From JBNKHH01 sp050290245 (GTDB taxonomy: Bacteria; Pseudomonadota; Alphaproteobacteria; Rhodobacterales; Rhodobacteraceae), in assembly GCA_050290245.1 (NCBI GenBank), contig JBNKHH010000022.1:1-47720 (forward strand): a stretch of DNA of 47,720 nucleotides, written 5' to 3'. The translations under genes and the position numbers were made by a program. This document shows, one piece after another, positions 15,949 to 24,719 of this stretch (positions within the stretch are counted from its first letter, which is position 1; every line of letters starts with the position of its first letter). The notes beneath the pieces are model-generated. The model did not search any database. It had not been told where the DNA came from and saw only the letters and a program-made list of their open reading frames with translations.

Positions 15949-18900
15949 TCTGTTTCTCCCCGTCGGGATCGTAAAACACGGGATCGACGATCTTGGCCTG
16001 AATGGCACCGCCATCGAGGGTTGGGAATTCCAACACCTCACCCATGCGATCCGGCCCGCGTTCGACCAGCCCCATGGCGATTCCACGACCAAGGGTCGGC
16101 GAGTGGTAGCTTGACGTCACCCGGCCCTGCGTCCGGCGTTGGCCGTTTTCATTGGTGCCCTCGTCCGTAGCGTAGGCCCCGTCGGGCAGAACCGAACCGT
16201 CAAGCGTTTCAAGTCCGACCAGTTTCCATCGCAGGGGGTCGGTCATGTGACTGCGCTCTTGCGCCCGTTTCCCCAGGAAATCGTCTTTCTTCTTGGAAAT
16301 CGCCCACTGCATGTTCAGATCCTGCGGAATGACCGTTCCGTCAGTTTCATCCCCGATCATGATGAAGCCTTTCTCGGCCCGCATGATGTGCAGCGCTTCT
16401 GTGCCATAGGGTGTAATCCCGTGCGGCGCACCGGCTTCCAGCAACTTGTTCCAGAGGGCCTGTGCGCGGCCTGCTGCAACAGCAATTTCATACGACAGTT
16501 CGCCCGAGAAAGAGATGCGGAAGACCCGGACGGGTATGTCGCCAAGCGTTCCGTCTCTCCATTGCATGAACGGCAACGCCTCCTTGGACATGTCCATGTC
16601 TCCGGCCAGGCCTTGAAGCACCTCGCGCGCCTTTGGACCGACAATAGCGATCTGCCCATACTGCTCGGTCACATTGGCGACGTAGACGTTCCAGTCCCAC
16701 CACTCGGTTTGCAGCCATTCCTCCATGTGGGCGTGAATGCGATCAGCGCCGCCCGAGGTCGTATGACAAAGCCAGGTGTCGTCATCCAGCCGTGCGACAA
16801 CGCCATCGTCGACGAGAAACCCGTTCTCGCTGCACATCAGCCCGTACCGGCACTTTCCGGGCGCCAGGTTTGACATCATGTTGGTATACAGCATGTCAAG
16901 GAACTGTCCTGCATCCGGGCCTTTGACGATCAGTTTTCCAAGAGTCGATGCATCCAGCAGCCCGACGCCGGAACGCGTGGCATTGACCTCGCGCGCGACC
17001 GCGTCCTTCACCGATTCACCAGCCTTTGGGAATGTATAGGGCCGCCGCCAATGACCGACGGGTTCCCAGTGCACACCATGGGCCTCATGCCACTCATGAA
17101 TGGGCGTCTTTCGAACCGGTTGAAACAATTCCGCCCTCGCCTCTCCGGCAATCGCGCCCAGTGAAATCGGCGTATACGGTGGACGGAACGTCGTTGTTCC
17201 GACATTCGGAATGGGCGCACCCAATGCATCGGACAATATCGCGAGGCCGTTGATATTGCTCAGTTTACCCTGATCAGTGGCCATACCGAGCGTTGTATAA
17301 CGCTTGGTATGTTCCACACTTTCATACCCTTCGCGCGCTGCCAACTGGACATCCGAAACCTTGACGTCGTTTTGATAGTCCAGCCACGACTTCGACCGCT
17401 TTGAATAAGGTGCTCGTGCCGGCATCAGCCAGACCGGCAGCATTCCCTGCCGCACTTCCTCCTCTGCTTTCGGGGCCGAGCCGACGGCTGCATGGCCAAG
17501 AGCCTCTGCGGCGGCCTGCCCCGTGGCGTGGGCGTCAGACAACACGACCGAGGTCGTCATCGCCCCGTTCGCGGCACCGGCAGCCCGAACAAAGGCTGTC
17601 CCGTCCGCACCAAGCGGCGGACGATCCGGGTCGGGACGGAAATGCGCTTCATCTTCGCTCCAAATAAGCTTGCCGCCGGTATGACTCCAAAGATGGACAA
17701 CCGGAGACCAGCCACCGGACATGGCAACGCAATCGGCGGTAACTTCTTCGATGACCGCCCCTTCACCGTCTTGCTCGCAGACCTTCACGGTCTCGACGCG
17801 CTTCTTACCTTCCACTGCCGCAATGCCGCGTCCGGGCGTGATGCGCAGACCCGCCTTGCGGGCAGCTTCGGCCAGAGGGCCCGTCGCTTCGCTGCGGGCA
17901 TCCAGGATCACGGGAACGCTCAGACCAGCCTTTTTCAGGGCCAGCGCAGTTCGGTATCCGTCGTCGTTGTTGGTCACGACGACAGTTTTCTGGCCGGGCG
18001 TGACGCCATGATTAACAAGGTAATCCCTGACCGCACTGGCCAACATGACACCGGGCAGGTCGTTGCCGGCAAAACTTAGCGGCCGTTCGATCGAACCGGT
18101 CGCGGTAACAATCTGACCGGCCCGCACTTTCCAAAGCCGATGACGCGGGCGCGTCTCATCGGGCGCATGATCGCCGAGACGTTCATAAACCAGGGCATAA
18201 CCGTGGTCATAGACACCGGCACCCATAGCGCGGTTGCGCAGCCGAACGTTGGGCATGGACTGCAGGGCCTCGACGGTCTGGGCGACCCAATCCGAAGCTG
18301 GCATCCCTTCGATGTCGTCGCCGTCAACTACCGCACGCCCACCCCAATGGGCGTTCTGTTCCACCAACAGGACCTCGGCGCCGGCGTCAGCAGCCGCCTT
18401 CGCTGCAGTCAAACCTGCAATTCCGCCCCCGATCACAAGAACTTCCGCCGTAACATTAAAGTGCTCGTAGTGATCTGCATCCCGCGCCTTGGGCGGCTTG
18501 CCGAGACCGGCGGAGGCGCGGATGATAGGTTCATAGACGTGCTTCCAGAACGAACGGGGCCAGAGGAACATCTTGTAGTAGAAGCCCGCAGGCAGGAAAC
18601 GCGACAGCTTGGCATTGATCTGGCCGACATCAAATTCAAGGCTCGGCCAGTGGTTCTGGCTGGCAGCCTGAAGACCGTCAAACAATTCGGTCGTGGTGGC
18701 TCGGGCGTTCGGCTCGAAGGTCTTGCCATCACCCAAGCCCATAAGCGCATTGGGCTCTTCAGCACCAGACGAAACCACGCCGCGCGGCCGGTGATACTTG
18801 AACGACCGACCCATCAGAACCTGGTCATTGGCCAAAAGGGCCGAGGCCAGGGTGTCGCCCTTGAAGCCCTTGAACGACTTGCCGTTGAAGGTAAAGGAGA

Positions 18901-18952
18901 CGGGCTGATCCCGGTCGATCAGCCGTCCACCACTGGAAAGACGATGGCTCAT
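15941..18952 (-). CDS. soxA: Sarcosine oxidase, alpha subunit
   Basis: 1003-aa subunit of tetrahydrofolate-linked sarcosine oxidase, which demethylates sarcosine to glycine, giving 5,10-methylene-THF and hydrogen peroxide. Domain order is as expected. An N-terminal ferredoxin-like fold without cluster cysteines covers about 10-100. A Rossmann NAD-binding domain follows with GGGIAGL (175-181). The C-terminal aminomethyltransferase/GcvT-like folate domain covers about 620-1003 (LGKLIVKGPDAGQFLDM...YGLMCSENGFLVDDGV). The start overlaps the soxD stop by 4 nt. With the other subunits it allows growth on glycine betaine, dimethylglycine or sarcosine as carbon and nitrogen source. Confidence 0.96.
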   Translation of the reverse strand: MSHRLSSGGRLIDRDQPVSFTFNGKSFKGFKGDTLASALLANDQVLMGRSFKYHRPRGVVSSGAEEPNALMGLGDGKTFEPNARATTTELFDGLQAASQNHWPSLEFDVGQINAKLSRFLPAGFYYKMFLWPRSFWKHVYEPIIRASAGLGKPPKARDADHYEHFNVTAEVLVIGGGIAGLTAAKAAADAGAEVLLVEQNAHWGGRAVVDGDDIEGMPASDWVAQTVEALQSMPNVRLRNRAMGAGVYDHGYALVYERLGDHAPDETRPRHRLWKVRAGQIVTATGSIERPLSFAGNDLPGVMLASAVRDYLVNHGVTPGQKTVVVTNNDDGYRTALALKKAGLSVPVILDARSEATGPLAEAARKAGLRITPGRGIAAVEGKKRVETVKVCEQDGEGAVIEEVTADCVAMSGGWSPVVHLWSHTGGKLIWSEDEAHFRPDPDRPPLGADGTAFVRAAGAANGAMTTSVVLSDAHATGQAAAEALGHAAVGSAPKAEEEVRQGMLPVWLMPARAPYSKRSKSWLDYQNDVKVSDVQLAAREGYESVEHTKRYTTLGMATDQGKLSNINGLAILSDALGAPIPNVGTTTFRPPYTPISLGAIAGEARAELFQPVRKTPIHEWHEAHGVHWEPVGHWRRPYTFPKAGESVKDAVAREVNATRSGVGLLDASTLGKLIVKGPDAGQFLDMLYTNMMSNLAPGKCRYGLMCSENGFLVDDGVVARLDDDTWLCHTTSGGADRIHAHMEEWLQTEWWDWNVYVANVTEQYGQIAIVGPKAREVLQGLAGDMDMSKEALPFMQWRDGTLGDIPVRVFRISFSGELSYEIAVAAGRAQALWNKLLEAGAPHGITPYGTEALHIMRAEKGFIMIGDETDGTVIPQDLNMQWAISKKKDDFLGKRAQERSHMTDPLRWKLVGLETLDGSVLPDGAYATDEGTNENGQRRTQGRVTSSYHSPTLGRGIAMGLVERGPDRMGEVLEFPTLDGGAIQAKIVDPVFYDPDGEKQNV

Positions 18953-19278
18953 GCGAACTCCCTCCAGGTCCAGCCGGGATGTTTTGCGGAAATCTTATCG
19001 CGGATTTCCCGAGGTGGCTCAGTGACTTGCGCGGAATAGGTGCCAAAAACTTCAAGCGTCACGGTATGACGCGCGGCATGGAACCACTTGCCGCAGCCAA
19101 AGGCATGGCGCCAACGTTCAAAATGAACGCCACGCGGGTTTTCGCGCTGGAACAAATAGTCCTGGAAATCCTCGTCGGACGATCCGGGACCATGCCGTTT
19201 CAGATGCGCTTCGCCGCCGGGGGCAAGCTCGGTTTCATCGCATTCAATGCCACAATAGGGGCAGGTGAGGATCAGCAT
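18949..19278 (-). CDS. soxD: Sarcosine oxidase, delta subunit
   Basis: 109-aa zinc-binding subunit of sarcosine oxidase. The Zn ligand pattern is intact: Cys6 and Cys9 (CPYC) and His58-x3-Cys62 (RHAFGC). Other conserved segments are LKRHGPGSSDEDFQDYLF and NPRGVHFERWRHAFGCGKWF. The ATG at 19278 is preceded by GGAGG at good spacing. The open frame extends further upstream but without homologous sequence. It overlaps soxA by 4 nt. The 322-nt gap back to soxB is unusually long for this operon and holds an opposing small ORF. Confidence 0.94.
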   Translation of the reverse strand: MLILTCPYCGIECDETELAPGGEAHLKRHGPGSSDEDFQDYLFQRENPRGVHFERWRHAFGCGKWFHAARHTVTLEVFGTYSAQVTEPPREIRDKISAKHPGWTWREFA

Positions 19279-19442
19279 GAAGCCTCCGTTAAGGCTGCGT
19301 ACACGACGTCGGGTTTGCGTCGGGTCTGGGTCGGTTTTGCGCCGGTGCAGATGAAGGCGCTGGAAAATGGCGTTTCGGGGGTGCAATTCCAGCGGCCAGC
19401 CCCTAGGTGTAGCGAACACAGATCAAGATCCCGAAGGTTCCG

Positions 19443-19565
19443 ATGACCCCGTATTTGCAGGTGACCCCCGCCATAGTGATGTTCCTGATTGCCGTTCGCC
19501 TTGTCTGGCGCGGACTCGGCACGCCGAAGAACGACGCGGTGCACCGCCCCAAGAAACGGAAATAG
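19443..19565 (+). CDS. Candidate 40-aa single-pass membrane microprotein
   Basis: Plus-strand ORF inside the 322-nt gap between soxB and soxD, opposite to both. It begins MTPYLQVTP, has one hydrophobic helix (about 10-28, AIVMFLIAVRLVWRGL) and ends in a short basic tail (VHRPKKRK). Under the positive-inside rule this predicts a cytoplasmic C-terminus. GAAGG lies 6 nt before the ATG. No family is recognised. It could also be a chance ORF in a spacer; the coherent helix and basic tail and the ribosome site are the arguments for a real gene. If transcribed, the message would run antisense into the 3' end of soxB. Confidence 0.45.
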   Translation: MTPYLQVTPAIVMFLIAVRLVWRGLGTPKNDAVHRPKKRK

Positions 19566-19600
19566 AGCGCCTACGCTCCGGGGTGCAAAGTCGGCGCAGG

Positions 19601-20845
19601 TCAATGCGCCACCCCCGCCGCAACGCTTTCATCCACGAACCGACCCTCGCTGAAACGATTCAGCCCGAACTCTGCGGTCAGAGGCGACTCGCCCTTGGCC
19701 ATCAATTCGGCAAAGCCCCAGCCCGAACCCGGAATGGCCTTGAAGCCGCCCGTGCCCCAGCCGCAGTTGATAAAGACGTTTTCGACCGGCGTTTTCGAAA
19801 GGATCGGTGAACGGTCGCCCGTCATATCGACGATCCCGCCCCATTGCCGCAGCATCTTCAGGCGCGAAATCATCGGGAAAGTCTCGATCAACGCGCGCAC
19901 GGTTTCCTCGATGTGGTGGAAGGAGCCGCGCTGTGTGTAGTTGTTGTAGCCGTCCGCGCCGCCGCCGATGACCATCTCGCCCTTGTCGGACTGGCTCATG
20001 TACCCGTGGACGGTGTTGGCCATGACGACCACGTCCATGCAGGGCTTGATCGGCTCGGAGACCATGGCCTGGAGCGCGACGCTTTCAATCGGCAGCCGGA
20101 AACCGGCCATGTCTGCAACATGACCCGAGTGACCCGCGACCACGATCCCAAGCTTGCCGCAATCGATATCGCCCTTGGTGGTTGTGATACCCACGACCTT
20201 GCCGCCCTCGGTACGAACGCCGGTGACTTCGCATTGCTGGATGATGTCCATGCCCATCTGGCTGCATTTGCGCGCATAGCCCCAGGCGACGGCGTCGTGC
20301 CGGGCTGTACCGCCGCGCGGCTGCCAGAGCGCGCCCAAAACCGGGTAGCGCGGCCCACGAAGCTCGATAATCGGGCAGAGCTCTTTGACCCGCTCGGGCG
20401 AAATGAATTCGGTCGCCACACCCTGGAGCGCATTTGCATAGGCGGTGCGTTTGTAGCCCCGAATCTCGTGCTCGGTCTGAGCCAGCATCATGACCCCACG
20501 GGGGGAGAACATGATGTTGTAGTTCAGGTCCTGGCTGAGGTCTTCGTACAGCGAACGCGCCTTTTCATAGATCGCCGCCGAGGGGTCCTGGAGATAGTTC
20601 GACCGGATGATTGTCGTGTTCCGGCCGGTGTTACCGCCGCCAAGCCATCCTTTTTCGATCACTGCGACATTCTTTATGCCGTGGTTCTTGCCCAGGTAAT
20701 AGGCCGTCGCCAGGCCGTGACCGCCTGCGCCGATGATCACGACGTCATAGCGCCGCTTGGGCTCGGGACTGGCCCAGGCGCGTTTCCAGCCGGAATGATC
20801 GCGAAAGGCTTCGCGGGCGACTGCAAAGACAGAATAGCGGCTCAT
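19601..20845 (-). CDS. soxB: Sarcosine oxidase, beta subunit
   Basis: 414-aa flavoprotein subunit carrying FAD and covalently bound FMN. The N-terminal dinucleotide fold YDVVIIGAGGHG has GxGxxG at 39-44. His183 in GGTARHD fits the context of the histidine that anchors FMN in the family (inferred, not aligned). The C-terminal WGTGGFKAIPGSGW segment is typical. The ATG at 20845 has GGGGAG immediately upstream. It is the first gene of the leftward operon, with promoter in the 160 nt shared with divergent ccmI. No glyA, folD or purU neighbours of the kind common in other sox operons are in the window. Confidence 0.95.
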   Translation of the reverse strand: MSRYSVFAVAREAFRDHSGWKRAWASPEPKRRYDVVIIGAGGHGLATAYYLGKNHGIKNVAVIEKGWLGGGNTGRNTTIIRSNYLQDPSAAIYEKARSLYEDLSQDLNYNIMFSPRGVMMLAQTEHEIRGYKRTAYANALQGVATEFISPERVKELCPIIELRGPRYPVLGALWQPRGGTARHDAVAWGYARKCSQMGMDIIQQCEVTGVRTEGGKVVGITTTKGDIDCGKLGIVVAGHSGHVADMAGFRLPIESVALQAMVSEPIKPCMDVVVMANTVHGYMSQSDKGEMVIGGGADGYNNYTQRGSFHHIEETVRALIETFPMISRLKMLRQWGGIVDMTGDRSPILSKTPVENVFINCGWGTGGFKAIPGSGWGFAELMAKGESPLTAEFGLNRFSEGRFVDESVAAGVAH

Positions 20846-21006
20846 GGCTCCCCACAAATTTCGGCCGGGTGATGCATCCCCGTTCTTCAATCCTAGAATT
20901 TCCCAGAATCGGGGTGGCGACAAGCGGCAGGACATTGCAGTTTCGCGACACTCGGTCCCTTTGTCCCCCCTTTCCGACCAGGGCGCGGGCCATTAAGTGG
21001 GAGGGC

Positions 21007-22224
21007 ATGATGTTTTGGATCGTTGCATTCGTGATCGCGGCTCCGGTGGCCCTGGTTCTTGTCATGGGGTTGAGACGCTCCTCGGGCACCCTTTCGGGGG
21101 CTGCGTCGGATATCGCTGTCTACAAGGATCAGTTGAAAGAGGTCGATCGCGACCTGGCCCGTGGCGTGCTGAGCGAGGCCGAGGCCGAAGCAGCGCGCAT
21201 CGAGGTGTCGCGGCGACTTCTGGATGCGGACGCGCGCGCCAGATCGGCAGAGGCCGCGACTGACGGACGGTCGCCTGTCATGTCCGTCTTGATCGTGGTT
21301 GTGGTCCTGGCCGGTGGCGCCGGGCTTTATGGGGTCATGGGCGCGCCCGGAGCCAGAGACCTGCCAATGAAGGCACGGCTTGCCGCATTGGAAGCGGCCG
21401 CCGCCAACCGCCCGTCGCAGGCAGAGGCCGAGGCTCTGGCAGCGCCGCGACTGCCGGTCGCTCCAATCGCTGATCCCAAATTCGTTGAGTTGATGGAGCG
21501 TTTGCGTGCCGCCATCGCCGAGCGGCCCGACGACGTGCAGGGTCTTGCGCTCTTGGCGACAAACGAGGCGCGGCTTGGTAATTTCGTTGCCGCACGCGAG
21601 GCGCAGCAACGGATGGTCGAGGTGAAAGGCGATGAGACCACCGTGGACGACCTCGTCATGCTGATCGATATGATGGTGTTTTCGGCCGGCGGCTTTGTCT
21701 CGCCCGAGGCGGAAGTCTATTTGCACCGATTGACGAACATGGACCCGGCCAATGGCGCCGGCCGCTACTATGCCGGTCTGATGCTTGCGCAAAACGGCCG
21801 CGCCGACCGCGCCTTCCCGATCTGGCGCAACCTTTTGGAAAGCAGCTCACCCGATGATCCGTGGGTGCCGGTCGTCAGCGCAGAGATCGAAGGGCTTGCA
21901 GCCGCCGCAGGTGTCGATTACCGCGCCCCGGTCCTGAGTGGCCTCAAGGGACCAAGCGCTGCCGATGTCGCCGCGGCCCAGGACATGACGGATGAAGATC
22001 GCCAGTCGATGATCCGCGGCATGGTCGAGGGCCTGTCCGAGCGCCTTGCCACCGAGGGCGGTACGCCCGAGGAATGGGCCCGGCTGATCGGCGCCCTGGG
22101 CGTTCTGGGTGAGACCGAGCGCGCAGCCGCCATAGCCGCCGAGGCAAAAGAGGTCTTTGCCGGAAACGCCGACGCCCTTGCCGCCATCGCCGGCGCGGCG
22201 CAGTCAGCCGGGGTGGCCAAGTGA
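21007..22224 (+). CDS. ccmI: Cytochrome c biogenesis protein CcmI
   Basis: 405-aa membrane protein that presents apocytochrome c to the heme-ligation complex. TM1 lies at about 2-19 (FWIVAFVIAAPVALVLVMG). The conserved cytoplasmic loop follows (VYKDQLKEVDRDLARGVLSEAEAEAARIEVSRRLL, about 35-70). TM2 at about 90-110 (VMSVLIVVVVLAGGAGLYG) precedes a TPR-rich periplasmic domain. GGGAGG precedes ATGATG at 21007. It heads a tightly coupled unit: the stop overlaps ruvX by 4 nt. The rest of the ccm genes are outside the window. It is needed here at least for the two-heme protein encoded at 30276-31691. Confidence 0.93.
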   Translation: MMFWIVAFVIAAPVALVLVMGLRRSSGTLSGAASDIAVYKDQLKEVDRDLARGVLSEAEAEAARIEVSRRLLDADARARSAEAATDGRSPVMSVLIVVVVLAGGAGLYGVMGAPGARDLPMKARLAALEAAAANRPSQAEAEALAAPRLPVAPIADPKFVELMERLRAAIAERPDDVQGLALLATNEARLGNFVAAREAQQRMVEVKGDETTVDDLVMLIDMMVFSAGGFVSPEAEVYLHRLTNMDPANGAGRYYAGLMLAQNGRADRAFPIWRNLLESSSPDDPWVPVVSAEIEGLAAAAGVDYRAPVLSGLKGPSAADVAAAQDMTDEDRQSMIRGMVEGLSERLATEGGTPEEWARLIGALGVLGETERAAAIAAEAKEVFAGNADALAAIAGAAQSAGVAK

Positions 22225-22694
22225 TCGTCGAGGACATCGAGGCCTTTGCCGCCGCCCTGCCCGCACACGTGCCGATTGCCGGGCTGGACCTTGGCACAGT
22301 GACCATCGGTGTCGCGGTCAGCGACGGGTTCCGCCGCGTGGCGACCCCACTGGAGACCATCAAGCGCACCAAGTTCAGCAAGGACGCCGAAGCGCTGCTG
22401 AAGATCCTTGACCATCGAGGGTTGAAAGGGATCGTGCTGGGCCTGCCTCTGAACATGGACGGCACCGAGGGACCACGCTGTCAGTCGACCCGCGCCTTTG
22501 CGCGGAACCTGGAACGGCTGACGGACGTGCCGATCACCTTTTGGGACGAGCGCCTGTCAACGGTCGCCGCAGAGCGCGCCCTGCTGGAAGCAGACACCTC
22601 GCGCAAGCGCCGGTCCAAAGTGATCGACCACGTCGCAGCCTCTTACATCCTGCAAGGGGCACTTGACCGGCTGGCCCGTCTGGAGGGCGGATGA
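22221..22694 (+). CDS. ruvX: Holliday junction resolvase-like RuvX (YqgF)
   Basis: 157-aa RNase H-fold nuclease of the YqgF family, implicated in pre-16S rRNA 5'-end maturation and possibly Holliday junctions. Motifs: GLDLGTVTIGVAVSD (about 21-35), GIVLGLPLNMDGTEGP (about 70-85), WDERLSTVAAERAL (about 108-121) and DHVAASYILQ near the end, together carrying the acidic catalytic residues. The start is a GTG within GTGA shared with the ccmI stop, and its own stop overlaps the next ATG by 4 nt, so all three genes are translationally coupled. Confidence 0.94.
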   Translation: MIVEDIEAFAAALPAHVPIAGLDLGTVTIGVAVSDGFRRVATPLETIKRTKFSKDAEALLKILDHRGLKGIVLGLPLNMDGTEGPRCQSTRAFARNLERLTDVPITFWDERLSTVAAERALLEADTSRKRRSKVIDHVAASYILQGALDRLARLEGG

Positions 22695-22921
22695 ACGACG
22701 AAGTATGGAAACGCGACGAGATCGAAAGCCCCTGCACAAAGATCTGCGTCCTGCATCCCGAGGCGAGGATCTGCCTTGGTTGTTTCCGCACGGGCGAGGA
22801 AATCTCCGGCTGGTCCCGGATGAGCCGCGAGGAACGGCGCGACCTCATGGAAAAACTGCCGGACAGGAAGGCTCTGCTGCCCGGTCGACGCGGCGGGCGG
22901 CGCGGGCGAAGGGAAATCTGA
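22691..22921 (+). CDS. DUF1289 cysteine-motif protein
   Basis: 76-aa protein with four cysteines at 15, 19, 28 and 31 (SPCTKICVL...RICLGCFRTGEEISGW), the DUF1289 signature. The cysteines suggest metal or cluster binding. The C-terminus is strongly basic (RRGGRRGRR). Function is unknown. The start overlaps the ruvX stop by 4 nt, which makes the short frame credible. Confidence 0.92.
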   Translation: MNDEVWKRDEIESPCTKICVLHPEARICLGCFRTGEEISGWSRMSREERRDLMEKLPDRKALLPGRRGGRRGRREI

Positions 22922-22929
22922 GTCCCGAT

Positions 22930-22951
22930 ACTTTGCGAAAGGATGCAAAGT
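22930..22951. terminator. Weak bidirectional terminator-like hairpin
   Basis: Inverted repeat ACTTTGC (22930-22936) / GCAAAGT (22945-22951) with an 8-nt loop sits between convergent stops at 22921 and 22952. The stem is short and AT-rich and the T-run is poor (TTTAG on plus), so function is uncertain. Confidence 0.35.
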
Positions 22952-23440
22952 TTAGCCGGCGGCGCACTTGCGAAGACGCTCAATGATCTTGGCGCTGCCT
23001 TCCAGATCGTACTTCGCGCGAAAACCGTCTGAGGTCAGCGTGATCGTGTGACCGTTCTCGATTTGCTCAAGCAGCAAGAACTTTCGAAGGTCCGAAACCT
23101 CGAGCTCTGTCGTGTCCCGGGTCTCGCCGACGACACCAAGTCGAGGATAGAAATCGACCAGAGACTCCAGCGCGTATCGGTGCGGAAAAGGCAACTGCCA
23201 GCCGGGATTGGAGAGTTTCAGGTACCAGGTCCCGTCGCCGTCTCTCCGCAAGGTCATCGTCGTTTGGTCGCTGAATTCAGTGCGGGCCCAGCAATCCGTG
23301 ACATCCAGAGTGCCGGGTCTCGTCACCGTCCCACCGGTCCACAACCCGTCCTCAAACGTGACAACAGGCTGGCCAGCAGCCAAGGCGTTGCCAAGCGAAA
23401 TTCCGAGGAAGAGGACCACAGTGAGATGTCGGCGAGACAC
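22952..23440 (-). CDS. Unrecognised secreted protein
   Basis: 162 aa if started at the GTG at 23440, which yields a good signal peptide: basic SRRH, hydrophobic LTVVLFLGISLGNALAA, cleavage after Ala. No ATG is available in that region and no ribosome site is obvious, so the start is inferred from the signal peptide. The mature part has two cysteines (DVTDCWAR and near-terminal KCAAG). Alternating strand-like segments such as TMTLRRDGDGTWYLKLSNPGW and HTITLTSDGFRAKYDL suggest a small beta-rich fold. I recognise no family. It lies 106 nt downstream of rmuC on the same strand and could be its distal operon partner. Confidence 0.65.
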   Translation of the reverse strand: MSRRHLTVVLFLGISLGNALAAGQPVVTFEDGLWTGGTVTRPGTLDVTDCWARTEFSDQTTMTLRRDGDGTWYLKLSNPGWQLPFPHRYALESLVDFYPRLGVVGETRDTTELEVSDLRKFLLLEQIENGHTITLTSDGFRAKYDLEGSAKIIERLRKCAAG

Positions 23441-23546
23441 TGGCAGGGGTATCCAAGTTATTTTCGGTTTTCGCGCCGGACAGATTTGTCCCTGGGCTGT
23501 CTCACGACAACCGGAGAAGATCGGCACACCGGGAACGCTCTGCGCC

Positions 23547-24719
23547 CTAGGGTCTCGTGTTCGCCAGTCGCGCGATCTCAGGTTCCGCGTCCGGCGCCAA
23601 CTCCTCGAAGTCGAAATTGTCCAGACGCGCGGCGCGTTTGCTGGCGCGTTCGCTGGCGACGCCGAGGCCCTCGATGTCCTTGCGTGCCTGGTCGAAATGG
23701 GTTTCGAGTTTCTGCGCCCGTTCGCCGATGATCTCGACATCGCGGTGAAGCTGTTTCAGCGCCTTGCGGATGGCGCCCGCCTGTTCGCGCATCCGTGCGT
23801 CTTTCAGGATCGCGCGCATGGTGTTCAGCGTCGCCATGCAGGTGGTCGGTGAGACGATCCAGACCCGCGCCTCGAACCCTTCGCGCACCACCTCCGGCAA
23901 GCGCCCGTGAAGTTCGGCATAAATCGCCTCGGATGGCAGGAACATCAGCGCTCCGTCGGCGGTTTCGCCTTCCAGGATATACTTTTCGCTGATCGCCTTG
24001 ATGTGGACGCGGACCGCCTGTTTCAGCGTGGTCAGTGCGCGTTTGCGGCCTTCTTCCGTATCGGCGGCGACAAGCGCCTCATAGGCTTCGAGAGGGAACT
24101 TGGCGTCGATGACGATTGGACCGGGCGGGTTCGGCAGGTGGATCAGGCAGTCGGCGCGCCTGCCGTTCGAAAGCGTCACCTGCCAGCCATAGCTGTCGGT
24201 CGGAAGCGCTTTGGAGACGATGTCCTTGAGCTGGATTTCGCCAAAGGCCCCACGTGTCTGTTTGTTCGAAAGGATGTCCTGCAGGGACAGGACGTCGCCC
24301 GAGAGTTTTTCGATCTTGGCCTGGGCCTTGTCGATGGTTTCAAGCCGCTGTTGCAACTCACCGAGCGACCGCGCGGTACGCGTGGACGTGCCTTGCAGGT
24401 TCTCGGTCATCTTGTTCGAGACATCCGCGAGCCGTTGTTCCATCAGTTTCAGCATGTTGGCCTGGCTTGCGGCCTGGGCCTCGGACACATGCGTCAGGCC
24501 CCCGGCCAGTTGATGCTGACCATCTGACAGGCTTTGGACGCGCGTCCCGAGCGCAGCCATGTCCTGTGCCAGAGGCTGGATCATCCGGGTGGACTGGCCC
24601 GCGCGGCGCACGATCATGATCAACAAGACAAGCATCAGCAGACCGACGCCCAGACCTGCCAGCACAAGCATTACGACGGGCTGGCCAAGATCAATAACGA
24701 TGTCGCCAATCTGGATCAT
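23547..24719 (-). CDS. rmuC: RmuC-family DNA recombination protein
   Basis: 390-aa membrane-anchored nuclease-like protein; RmuC limits inversions and rearrangements at repeats in E. coli. N-terminal helix at about 13-37 (PVVMLVLAGLGVGLLMLVLLIMIV), coiled coil to about 170, then the RmuC core: RGAFGEIQLKDIV, NPPGPIVIDAKFPLEAYEAL, GALMFLPSEAIYAEL and VWIVSPTTCMATLNTMRAILKDARM. The core is related to PD-(D/E)XK nucleases. The ATG at 24719 overlaps the mutL stop by 4 nt, so the longer open frame is rejected. Coupling to mutL puts two genome-stability genes in one transcript. Confidence 0.93.
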   Translation of the reverse strand: MIQIGDIVIDLGQPVVMLVLAGLGVGLLMLVLLIMIVRRAGQSTRMIQPLAQDMAALGTRVQSLSDGQHQLAGGLTHVSEAQAASQANMLKLMEQRLADVSNKMTENLQGTSTRTARSLGELQQRLETIDKAQAKIEKLSGDVLSLQDILSNKQTRGAFGEIQLKDIVSKALPTDSYGWQVTLSNGRRADCLIHLPNPPGPIVIDAKFPLEAYEALVAADTEEGRKRALTTLKQAVRVHIKAISEKYILEGETADGALMFLPSEAIYAELHGRLPEVVREGFEARVWIVSPTTCMATLNTMRAILKDARMREQAGAIRKALKQLHRDVEIIGERAQKLETHFDQARKDIEGLGVASERASKRAARLDNFDFEELAPDAEPEIARLANTRP

